The position numbers were made by a program, and so were the translations under genes. From Colocasia esculenta (Eukaryota; Streptophyta; Magnoliopsida; Alismatales; Araceae), in contig CM024755.1 in NCBI GenBank assembly GCA_014218235.1, positions 158,961,941-159,025,940 of the forward strand: a DNA stretch of 64,000 nt, in the 5' to 3' direction. The notes beneath the pieces were generated by a model. The model did not search any database. It saw nothing but the letters and a program-made list of their open reading frames with translations, and had not been told where the DNA came from. This document shows positions 35,141-45,811 of the stretch, one piece after another; position 1 is the first letter of the stretch, and each line of letters opens with the position of its first letter.

Positions 35141-36333
35141 CTCCAGTGCCACCCTCGTAGATCTAGTTTGCTTGCTTGCCATGTTTTCCCCTTTACTTCC
35201 TCTTTTGGTGCTCTGTTAGTCTGTTATTCCCTGTTTCATGCGGTTTTGTCGTTCGGTTCTTGTCGCGGCGCGTCGCGGTGACGCGATCATATCATGTCAC
35301 CTATAACGGACACGATAACAGGTGTGCATTTCCTCTTTGCTTATTTGATATCTCCTGATCCTGTGAGTTCATTCATGTCTGTATCATGTTTCTCTGACAT
35401 GCTCTCCCGTGTTTCTGTCTCTTAGAATCCTGTTAGGTTCGGATTTTCCGTTTCATTCCCATTGTAAGTTTTCGGATCGAGTCGCGGCAGTGCGCGGGGA
35501 CGCGATAGGGTCGCGTCAGAGATAAGCATCGCGTCTACAGGTACGCTTTGTGTGTTATTGTTTTCATTCCTGGATCGGTTTCTGAGTGCTCCATCATCCA
35601 TTTTGTACTATTTTGGCGATTTTGTACATTTATCATTTGTTCAGGTAGTCTGTTTGAGTCTGTATGTGTGTGACTTACTGTGTTCTCAAGCGTCTGTTCT
35701 TACCACGGCAGTCCGCTCTGTCGCAATAAGGTCGCAGCGTACACGGCCGCCGCGACTTGGCCCGAGAGCTGTTTTTGTCACCCTTCTTGCCTTCTACTTG
35801 CCACTCTTGCATACATTTCGGGCATTTAGGCCCCTTGCATACGCTATTCATCCCATTTGTTCAGGTTCCCCCTTGGATGAGTGAGTCCTCTCACCCACGA
35901 GCACTCGTAGGCTGACTCGGGCCCACCTTCCGAGGACCTCCGTAAGTCCTTGTGACCGTACGCACGTTGCGATTCACCGGGCCGGTTGTACTCGTTGCAC
36001 CCTTTAGTCCGAGTCACCATTGTTTGTGAGTGTACCATCCTTAGTGACACTGAAGGACTTGAGTTCATACCTGTTAGGGTCCATTTGACTGAGTGACACA
36101 CCCTTAATCAACTCATCTAAAGGTCAAGTGTGAACTTTAACAAATTTACGCATTAATCATGATAACTTGGGTGCTTCATTCATCCCTCCTCTTCTCAGTC
36201 TTTCTTGATTGTGCTAGGGTCTAGGTTTTGTTAGTATCACCCCCTGTCATTTAGGGGGTGCATGCGTCATTGTTTAGGAAGATCGAGTCAGTCCCCTCCT
36301 TTCCTTGTACTCTATCATAACCCTCTGTTTGAC
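35141..36333 (+). other. Gypsy A leader with CGCGAC repeats
   Basis: Untranslated stretch before gag. CGCGAC-rich patches recur at about 35260-35325, 35480-35545 and 35705-35760, roughly 220 bp apart, several ending in AGGTR (for example CTACAGGTACGC). Gypsy B has the matching patches at about 54085, 54295 and 54530. Confidence 0.55.
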
Positions 36334-37845
36334 ATGGAATAGTTCTGTGTCCTTGCTGATGATGCCCTGCCCCTTGGACTCCTCGAGGATGTGGCCCAAC
36401 CCTAAACGGCCATACCCCCAGGGCATGTTCAGGCTCATCTTACCATCGGGGGTCATTCCTGTCCTCCTTTGCCTCCGAGGGAAGAGGACCCCCATTCCCA
36501 ATTTAGTCAACTGCTTCCTCATCTAACTCCGGATCAGGTCCGAGAGTTCATTGCTGCCGCCAAGGGCAAACAACCCCTGTCTCCCTCTGCTCGCTACTCA
36601 GCTCAGTCGGCGGTCTCCTCCGCCCATATTGCCTTAGCACCCCACCTCTCTTCATCAGGGGCAAACCCCACACCCCTCCGTCCTCGGGCCATCCATTTCT
36701 CAGAACCAAGCTACCTCCCGGTGCGAGAGGTTCGACCTTGATCCCCTCCAACCTCGGTATACTATACGGCCGAGCCTGCCTCACTTTCCCATGAGAGGTT
36801 TCACACCTTAGAGCAACCCCGCTCCATTGTCTCTACACACCATGCCCAAGCCCCCTCCGACTTCCATGCGGAGTGGGCTGTCATGAAAAAGGAGCTTCAC
36901 GATCTCAGAAGACAGATTGACCCTCGCAAAGTGGCCGACATCGCCCTACCATCATTCCAGTACCTCCAGGTACCACCCCAGTCAGAGCTTCCTGTTTACC
37001 AGCGATACTCTAGGGTAGGAGACCCATATGTTCATTTAAAAGATTTTGTTTATGAGTCAGCACTGCACATGTATGACCGTCATCTCATGGCATACTTGTT
37101 CAGAAAATCCTTGGATGGTCTAGCTCTGGAATGGTTTTATTCCTTGCCACTTGAGGAAGCCGAAGATTTCCAGATTGTCCAGGAGAGGTTCTTGCAGCAA
37201 TTCCAAGATTGGGTCGGACCTGAATATTCTTTTGTAGATTTGGTAGCTAAGAAAATGAAGCCCGATGAAGCATTCTCAACTTATGCCGACTGGTGGCGCT
37301 CATTGGCTTCTAAAGTCCGCTGCCCCATGCCGGAAGAGGAGAAAGTCAAGCTGTTGATCTCCAATGCCACCCCAACCTACCGGGCCATATTGGCCATGAA
37401 TGACATTTCTACCATGCACCAGCTTTACAGCCGAGCCCGTTTCATTCAGACTCAGCTCAAGGACTCACCTATACACTCCATGTTTGAGACCCCAAAAGCC
37501 CGTTATGTCAAGAAGCCTCAAGGCCCAGTTACTGAGGGGATCCAAACCAATGAGCAAGTCGGTGCAGTCAGCAACCCCCAAGGCCCGGTAGGTAGGTCTC
37601 CATACTCTCAGCAACCTCAGCAGCCATGGAACAACAACAAACAACAACCTCCTCAAGGTCAGAATCCTCCCCAAGACCAGCGTCAATACTCTCAGGTCCC
37701 TCCACCTCAAAATGGCTTTGCCCCTAGAAAGCCCAATGGACCCAAGAGAGCCCAATATCCACCTCTACCCGAGTCATTAGCTGATGTCTTTACAGCCCTC
37801 ATGTCCCTCAATGCTCTTAGACTCCCTCTGGAGAAGCCAAACTAG
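36334..37845 (+). pseudogene. Gypsy A gag
   Basis: ATG 36334 starts the frame that in gypsy B reads MDYFRVLADD; here codon 3 is TAG and a TAA follows within 25 codons. 36469-36741 and 36883-37845 are open, separated by a TGA. The large part (320 codons) holds the retrotransposon gag core: VGDPYVHLKDFVYESA, LFRKSLDGLALEWFYSLP, FQDWVGPEYSFVDLVAKKM, MPEEEKVKLLISNATPTYRA. It ends KPN-TAG-NMAVD; the same TAG is present in gypsy B. Confidence 0.88.
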
Positions 37846-38712
37846 AATATGGCAGTGGACCAAACAAAGTATTGTGTTTATCATCGCCATCCGGGCCACA
37901 ATGTGTGAGATTGCTTCCAGTTTCGGGATATGATAGATGATCTTCATGAGCAGAACCAAATCGATTGGGCAGAGATGAGAAGGTTGATCCAGACCTTAAG
38001 GGACCAGCAAGGTCAGAGGCAACAATAGCAACAACAAAGGCGATAGCAGCTGCAACAACAACAACAACAACAACAGTAGCAACAACAACAACAGCAGTTC
38101 CAGCCCTTCCAGCAATAGTACCAGCAACAACAACAACAGTAGCAACAGCAACAATAGCAGTTCCAGCCCTTCCAGCAACAGTACCAGCAACAGCAACAAT
38201 AGCAGTAGCCGTAGCAGCCGGCAAATGACCTTGGCATAATCCGCAACCCTATGCCACAACATCCTACAGCTCCAAACCCCCAACCGGCTCCGCCACCTCC
38301 TCCACCCGCGCATGTTAACCCAGTCTTCCACCACCCACCACCAGAAGCTCAATGGGCCTTCGATGATGAGCACGAAGTGGGCCAGCTTCTAGTCATTTCC
38401 CACGACACACCCACTACCCCCACACCTACATCCACCAAACCTTCCTCCTTCACACCTACTGTCGCCGCCATTACCTCGCCGCTTTATGACTCCCCCATCT
38501 TGTCACCCATTATCCCCTCATCCACCAACATCCCTTTATCCCCTACGCCAGCGCCATTGCTAGCCAACCCCTCCATCCTTGACACTTCACCTCCTCCCCT
38601 CCACCATAACCTCGCCTTGCGGAGCGGGCGGATGTTCCATCGGATGTACCCTAATGCATCAATGTCTATGCCAAGTCAACTAGTGCAACAATCCAACACC
38701 CAGCAGCAGTAG
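37846..38712 (+). pseudogene. Gypsy A gag-pro link: zinc-finger-like, Gln-rich and Pro-rich region
   Basis: In frame with gag beyond its TAG comes YCVYHRHPGHNV-stop-DCFQF, a C-H-H-C zinc-finger-like motif. A Gln-rich tract at 38020-38225 follows, broken by nine TAG codons. 38251-38712 is open (153 codons) and very Pro/Thr rich, ending QQQ-TAG. The same segments occur in gypsy B at 56661-57461. Confidence 0.75.
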
Positions 38713-39375
38713 GACGTAGAAGAGATAGATCTGGTCCTGGGGACCCAATATGATATCTTGAAGCATTTGGATCAAACTCCCGCCAAGATCTCTATTTTAG
38801 AGTTGATCAAGAGGTCTCAGACTCATCAAGATGCCCTAAGGGCCTTCCTGCAAAGGGTCATGGTCAGTGAGGACATGAACCCCGATAATCTGCCCTCTGT
38901 ACTTTCTATTGTAAACAGGGGACCCACGATCACTTTCTCTGATGGCGAGTTAGCTGCTCCCGAAGCCAGGAAGATGCCCTTATGTGTGACACTGACAATA
39001 AATAAAGTAGCTATTGACACAGCATTAGTGGATACAGGAGCTTCCATCAATGTATGTCCACTAAGCACCTTAAGAGCCTGCAACATCTCAGAGCGTCAGT
39101 TGCAGCCTACCCCCACCACCATAGCTGCATATGACAATTCCCAGCGGGCTTGTCACGGGGTTATCACTTTGCAGGCAGAGTTGGGACCACTTGCCATGTC
39201 AGTTGAGTTTTATGTGTTGGATATCGATCACACTTACAAGGCCATCCTAGGGCGTCCATGGATCGAATCACTAGGGGCAGTACCTTCCACAGCACATCAA
39301 TATCTAAAGTTCCCCTTCCAAGGGAGGATAGTCAAAGTTAAAAGCGCAGCAACAACCCACAGTGGAAGCTTTTGA
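38713..39375 (+). pseudogene. Gypsy A aspartic protease
   Basis: Open from 38758 for 205 codons. The retroviral-type active site DTGA is at 39031-39042 (ALVDTGASINVCPL), and the partner motif AILGRPWIESLGA lies about 70 residues on, as expected. A frameshift just before the stop at 39375 separates it from the next ORF; gypsy B reads on without that break (KSAATTHTVEAIEKILPS). Confidence 0.88.
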
Positions 39376-40275
39376 GAGGGTGTTGCCATCAGTCTGGCCA
39401 TCCAACAAACCCGTTATCTCTATACTTGATGTGAACTATCCTGGGCTTATACTTTTTCTTCCAATTGCCCAATTGTGTCCCCATCAGTGGCAGCTGTCAG
39501 AAAGGATGTATCAGTAAACGCCAAGGGGTGGGATATCATGTTCAGAATCGGCTACCAGAACGGAAAAGGGTTAGGTGCTCATCTCCAAGGCAGAGTCAAA
39601 GCTGTCACCGGAACAAGGAAATCTACAAAGCATGGCTTAGGATACGCAGAATGGGCAGCATTCTCACCCATCTCGCAGTCATATCAACAGCCTCTTACTT
39701 GGACACTGTATGATCACTTCATCAGGGGACCTATGCAGCCCGGGTATAACACTATGGTGAAAGAAGTTCCAAAGTCAGCATATCAAGTATTGGAAACTCA
39801 GCGACCTGGCAAGAAGAAGAAGGCCGAGTCGGATACAGAAGCACCAGATCTCGAAGATTTGATTTCAGCAGTCAGTTTGCTGTTCAATGAACCTGAAGCA
39901 GAGGCAGAGGAACCAGAATCAGAAGATCTCATTTCAGCAGTCAACCACTTGTTCAGCGAGGATGACCTATCGCGGTCTCAAGCAGCATCAGCATCACCAG
40001 CCACCACCAAGCGACAATTGCTTGGATTTGGTGAGGAAATTGAAATCGTAAGTTCAGCCGAATTAACAAGGGAGCTCTGGCCAGGGTTTTCCCGGCCTCA
40101 CAGCCACTTTGTTTCGTCCATCCTTGTTTATAAATTCCATTTCATTCCCTTATCTCCTCCCTTCATCCTCCAATTCTCCCCCGACGCTGTTGAAGCATTA
40201 GTCTCCCCTTCACCCCTCTTCACCATTTTCCTTAATGGCTCGGTTCTGTCCTTCTACCGAAGCCTCCCAATGTAA
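39376..40275 (+). CDS. Gypsy A G-patch-like segment
   Basis: Open from 39475 (266 codons). A G-patch-like motif, GWDIMFRIGYQNGKGLGA, lies near the start, followed by KSTKHGLGYAEW, then an acidic tail with repeats of DLISAVSLLF/DLISAVNHLF. G-patch motifs are known next to protease in some retroelements and bind RNA or helicases; that role is inferred here. Coding similarity to gypsy B stops near 40050. The last 60 residues may be intron sequence, because GTAAGT occurs at 40048. Confidence 0.7.
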
Positions 40276-40675
40276 TGTAGTTCTTTTCCTTTACTAATAA
40301 AATCCAAAAAAAAACAAAGAAGTGCTTTCTCCATATTTGCCAGTCTCCATTCTCCTTTCTCAAACGGCGATCCCCGTCTTTCTCTTTCTCCTTCCTTAGA
40401 CGGCGATCCCCGTTTTTCTCCTTCCTCCTTTCTCGGATGGCGATCCCCGTCTTCCCCTTTCCTCTTCTTCGGATGGCGATCCCCATTCACCTTCTTCCCA
40501 CTGTTTGACTCTTGCTGTTTCACTCTCTCTCTCCTTCCCGACGGCGATCCCCGTCACCCCCGCGCTTCTTCTCTCCCACTGACGGCGATCCCCGTCATTC
40601 CCTTTCCTCCTGGGTGGCGATCCCCGCCCCTTCTTCTCCTTCCGATTAAAGCTGTGTTTCCGCCTGTCGACCAAC
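40048..40675 (+). other. Spacer between pro and RT blocks; candidate intron with hairpin repeats
   Basis: A consensus 5' splice site GTAAGT is at 40048-40053. The spacer is pyrimidine-rich and has AATAAA followed by an A-run at about 40294-40315. Seven copies of GACGGCGATCCCCGTC or variants lie at 40363-40628. Ogre elements of this lineage have an intron at this place; splicing here is inferred. Confidence 0.45.
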
Positions 40676-42820
40676 ATGGTCGTTTTGGGCGATCTGGGTG
40701 AGGGGTCCTCTATTCCCCTACATCCCAACTCTGTTGCCGGCACCCTGAGCTTGGGTGGCCTGCCTCCTCCTCCAGTCCCATCGGAGGACTTTCGCGGCCC
40801 TGCCGCACCCTTTTCTTTCCGTTCCAATAAATCTCTAGACGTTTCTCCAGAACCCTCTGTAAATATCGAATCTAGTTTAGGTCCAGAGGTAGAATCTAGC
40901 AAGTCCCCATCCCCGTCTAGGAAGAAGAAGGGTAGTGGCATACCCCGCAGGTATCTCTTAGACCTGGTACATAGGTGCGGTGCTCTTCTAGCTGTCGAAG
41001 AGTTCGTCCAGGAAGCAGTGGTTCTAAACATAGAGGATCTGCACATAGAGGAAGGGCTAGATGACGGATTTGGAGTGTATGAGATCTTAGCTGAAGATGA
41101 CCCATCGGATGAAAATGATTGTGAAACAGAGGATGCTGCCGAGATGTATGCGAGTGGCATGAGGAGATTTGACGAACCCACCTCGGAAGTCGACGAGCCC
41201 ACCAAAGAGGTAAATGTGGGAACAGAAGAGGATCCCAGGATTTTAACCATAGCTTCCAGTCTCCCTCCAGAAGAAGAAGAGGCGCTCATAGAGATGCTAA
41301 GGGAGTTCAAAGATTCCTTTGCCTAGTCCTATGACGACATGCCCGGCATTGACCCTGAACTAGTTGAACACAGGTTAATTTTAAAGCCAGGGGCAGTTGC
41401 CGTTAAACAAAAGTTAAGGAGATTTCTCCCCCACATTGCTCTAAAAATGAAAGAGGAAATTGACAAACTACACAAAGCCAAGTTCATCCGTGTAGTCCTC
41501 TACCCATTGTGGGTGGCAAATATAGTCCCGGTGATGAAGAAAGACGGAAGGGTACGCATCTGCATAGACTTCCGGGACTTGAATAAGGCATGTCCAAAGG
41601 ATGATTTCCCATTACCTCATTTGGATGTCTTAATTGATAATACTGCAGGGTTCGAAACTCTATCATTCATGGATGGGTATTCAGGTTATAATCAGATCCG
41701 TCTAGCCCCGGAGGATCAAGAAAAGACTTCTTTCACCACCCCCTGGGGAACGTATTGTTATGTGGTTATGCCGTTTGGACTGAATAATGCCGGTGCCACT
41801 TATCAAAGGGCAATGTTAGCTATCTTCCACGACATGATACACATTGACGTTGAGGTCTACGTGGATGATATCGTGGTGAAGTCTCGGACTCGAAGAGAAC
41901 ACTCCTTCGTCCTTGCCAAAGTGTTCCGTCGCGCACAAGAGTATCAATTGAAGATGAATCCGAAGAAGTGCGTATTTGGGGTTTCCTCGGGAAAATTGCT
42001 AGGGTTCATAGTCAGAAAACGGGGGATTCAAATAGACCCTCACAAGGCCAAGGCGATAAATGAAATGCCTCCTCCCAAGAACATATCCGAGCTTCGAGGT
42101 TTGATTGGTCGGCTTCAGTTCATAAGGAGATTCATATCTCAGCACTCCCAAAGGTGTCGTCCCTTCTATGAACTGTTGAAAGGAGGAGACGATTTTGATT
42201 GGAACGCCAAGTGCCAAGAGGCCTTTGATGAACTCAAGAGTTACCTTATGAATCCGCCCGTGCTTCAGGCGCCCATCCTTGGGAAACCCTTGATTCTATA
42301 TCTGTCGACCATTGAGGACTCCCTAGGAGCTGTCCTTGATCAACATGACGAATCCGGAAAAGAAAGGGCAGTTTACTACCTATCTAGGCTCTTCAATCCC
42401 TCCGAGCTCAAACTCACTACAATGGAGAAAACATGTGCAGCGCTAGTTTGGGTAGTGCAAAAATTGAAGCACTACTTCCTAGCTCATAAGGTGAGTTTGA
42501 TTTCTAGAATGGATCCTATTAGGTATCTCCTGGAGAAGCCAGTCCTTGCCGACAGATTGACACGCTGGCAAAGTTTCCTCTCCCAATTCGATATCACCTT
42601 CATAGTTCAGAAAGCTATCAAGGGTATGCCATTGCCGAGCACCTTGCTCACCTTCCTCTCCCTCATAGTGATACAGTTCAAGAGGAATTCCCCGATGAAA
42701 ACCTATCACTTGTATCCCAAGATCCCTTCTGGTCGCTCCATTTTGACGGAGCTCTCAACTCTAGGGGACGGGGCATTGGTGCTGTTTTGCTCACCTCAGA
42801 AGGGATCACCATTCCTCTAG
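40676..42820 (+). pseudogene. Gypsy A reverse transcriptase and RNase H
   Basis: 40676-41326 is open and, through one TAG (FA-stop-SYDDMPGIDPE; Trp is usual), continues in frame into 41339-42820. The N-terminal 200 residues are acidic and unassigned. RT motifs: RICIDFRDLNKACPKDDFPL, FMDGYSGYNQI, MPFGLNNAGATYQ, and YVDD at 41858-41869, then IQIDPHKAKAI and LRGLIGRLQFIRRFI. The first RNase H is recognisable (FDELKSYLMNPPVLQAPI; YYLSRLFNPSELKLTTMEK) but degenerate in its catalytic motifs. A frameshift between about 42700 and 42787 moves the second RNase H into another frame. Confidence 0.9.
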
Positions 42821-44547
42821 CCTATCAGCTCCAATTCTATGCCACCAATAATATCTCCGAGTATGAGGCTCTCCTTGTCGGTCTTAAGCTTGCCTACCTC
42901 TTAGGCGCGCGTCACCTCAAGATCATAGGAGATTCTCAACTCGTTCTTCGGCAAGTTCTTTCTACCTATCGCACTCGTGACCCTAAACTCAAGCCCTACC
43001 AAGATCTGGTCACTCTCCTAGCCAAGAAATTCCGTCAACTCATCTACATTCATACTCCTCACTCTCAAAATATCCTGGCCGATGCCCTCGCATCCCTGGC
43101 CTCTTCTCTCTCCTTCCCTCTCAGCCGCAGCGCTGAGACAATCACCGTTCAAAGGTTAGAGGCTCCCTCCACTCAAGATCCTTGGTTCGTTAACCTCAGG
43201 AGTTCTCTAGTTTTGAAGGCAGAGAGAAAAGAAGCGAAGGAGTTATTGCTTGTGGAGCTAGGAGAAATGATGCTAGAAGAAAGGCCGTGGTACCATGAGA
43301 TTGAGCAATATTGCAGAGACGGTACCTTCCCCAAAGAAGCTGAAGTGGAGGACAAGCGAGCCATCCGTAGAGCGGCATTGAGATATACCCTTATTGGTGG
43401 AGTGCTCTACAGACGCGCTCTAAATGGAATGCTCCTCCGTTGTTTGTCGGACGAAGAAGCCTGGAAGGTAGTGGAAGGGTCCCATTCCAGTGAGTGCGGA
43501 GGGCATGTTAATAGCCAAATGTTGGCTAAGAAAATTCTTAGGCAGGGCTACTACTGGCCGACCCTCGAAGAAGACTGTGCCACCTACGTTCGTAGGTGTG
43601 TCAAATGCCAGATCTATGCCGACAAAATCCATGCTCCATCTTCCTCTTTACATCCACTATCTTCCCCTTGGCCTTTCTCCATGTGGGCCTTTGATATCAT
43701 CGGGCCCCTTGGTGATCCTAATGCTCAGGTAAAACAAAAATCCTTCATTCTCACTGCTACTGAGTACTTCACCAAGTGGGCCGAAGCTGAAGCATTTGCA
43801 GAAATCAAAGGTTCAACTGTGTGCAAATTCATCATGAGGAACATCATCGCGCGGTTCGGAGTGCCAAGCAGCCTCGTCACCGACAATGGACCACAGTTCA
43901 TATCTCAAGAGCTTCAGGACCTATGTAAGAAATTCAACATTTCCTTGCATCATTCGTCTCCGTACTATCCACAGGGCAATGGCCAGGCCGAAGCCACAAA
44001 CAAAACGCTTTTGAAAATTCTAAAGAAAACTTGTGAGTCTAATAAATTTGCTGATTGGCTAGAAAGGTTAGTTGAGGCTATGTGGGCCTACCGCACCTCC
44101 ATCCGCACGCCCACCGGGCAAACTCCGTTCCCACTTACATATGGGATGGAGGCGGTATGTCCACACGAGATCCTCATTCCTTCTCTAAGGGTTCAGCTAG
44201 ACAAGGAACTCAATCCCGATGAACATCGGGAGGCGTTACTGGTACAACTAGAACTCTTAGACGAACGGCGTCTAGCCGCGGCCGATCATGTGCTTGCATA
44301 TCAAAATAGACTCTCAAGGTCTTTTCAAAAGAAAGTGATTGAGCGTAAATTTCAAGAAGGAGACATGGTTTTGAAGCGCATTTTTATAAAACCTGGAGGT
44401 CCAAGGTCCAAATTGTCAGCAAATTGGGAAGGGCCGTACGTTGTTAAGGAAGTGTACCCCGGAAATGCGTATAGGCTAGTTAATGCCGAAGGTGAGGAGC
44501 TCTCTCACCCATGGAATGGGCTGTACCTTAAAAGATTCTACCCCTAA
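42730..44547 (+). pseudogene. Gypsy A second RNase H and integrase
   Basis: Open from 42787 for 586 codons; the true N-terminus of this domain starts a little upstream in the same frame with SLHFDGALNSRGRGIG. The archaeal-type RNase H acids are visible: FDGA, EYEALLVGL, GDSQLV, DALASLAS. Integrase follows with its HHCC finger (GGHVNSQ...CVKCQIY) and core D,D,E: WAFDIIGPLG, VTDNGPQF, GQAEATNKTLL. The C-terminal part ends GLYLKRFYP at 44547. All catalytic acids are present, so only the upstream frameshift and stops appear to disable it. Confidence 0.9.
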
Positions 44548-45811
44548 TATTGATAACAACACCAATTTGCAAATGAGAATGTTGTTGGCCATGTGCCTCA
44601 CTTCCCCTCATTGTGGTGAATGATCTCTATGTCCGGCCACACACACACACAACACGGCGACTTAAGGCCAATTCCCTTTGTTTATGATGTTTTCACTCAG
44701 CCTCGTGTAGAGAACCTGAGGTCATTCTTTCTCACTCGGACAAGGTCCAGGGGCAAAAGGGAAGCTAGCATGTAGACCAGCAAGCGGTATGTATCATGTG
44801 TATGAAGTCTCAAAGAGGGACGGTCAATTCAAAAGAAAAGCAAAAGGAAAGGAAAACAAAAAAGTAAAAGAAAATGGTAAGAAAATAGGGGCATGTCAAG
44901 AGTGGCAGTACAGTTCCCGCGGGACGCCCTTGAGCCGGTCGTACGCATGCCCCCAATTCAAAAAAGAGCAATGACCTAAAGTCCCTGGACAACAGACGGA
45001 TTGCACATGTAACATACCCATTGCAAATCTTACAAGCCAGTAACCCCGACCCCAAGACCAAGTCTTGTCTCATTACTAATCTTCCCATTCTCCCTAGAAG
45101 ACCAAAGGACTCCCACACCTGGTCTGTGTTAGAACATCAATATTCAAGGGGCAAGAAGCCTTAGTGAGCCAAGGACAAATGCACGCCACACATAGACATT
45201 ATCCGTCAGACAAGAGATGGGGATGAGATCCATGGCTAATTACTCAAAAAAAAGACGAGAAGTGTTGTTATCAAAAATTCAAAAAATTCAAAAAAAAAAA
45301 AATAAAAATTTCAAAAAATCTAAAAAAAATCAAAAATTCAAAAAAAAATAAAAAATAAAAAAATCAAAATAAAAAAAATCAAAAATCTTAAAAATCTAAA
45401 AAAAAAATAGAAATCTTAAAAATTCAAAAATAAAAAAAAATCCCAAAATCCAAAAAAAGAATGTGTGTACATACCGCTCTCCTTTAGCATGCATTGTTAT
45501 TTTCCTTTCCGCCTATTTAATAAGGCTCAGCCCTTGACAATTATAAAGTCACATTCATGTTTATTTAAGCGCAAGGGGCTGAGTCAAAGAGCAGATCTAA
45601 CCTGTTTTGATAAGTGTGCAGGAACAGGTAATTCTAAGGGACACGCGCGGTGCTCAGTATTCTCCGTCTCTCTCTCCCGTGTTTAATCTCATCTCACACT
45701 CGTGCCAATTGCAAATCATTCATTCATTCCATAAAGATTGACACAAAATAAAATTCCACTAAAACATGAACAATTGTACAAAAGATAAAGGGGAGGTGGT
45801 TCACAATCTCC
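44548..45811 (+). other. Gypsy A 3' region, non-coding part
   Basis: No credible ORF. 45249-45460 is an A-rich low-complexity tract (A-runs split by single T, TC or TTC). It separates the integrase from the tail-to-tail antisense gene. Confidence 0.6.

Noticed and set aside
37965..38373. Cys-rich and Leu-rich ORFs on the minus strand, Thr/Ala-rich ORF on the plus strand
   Set aside because: Off-frame translations of the CAA/CAG repeat in the gypsy Gln-rich tract.
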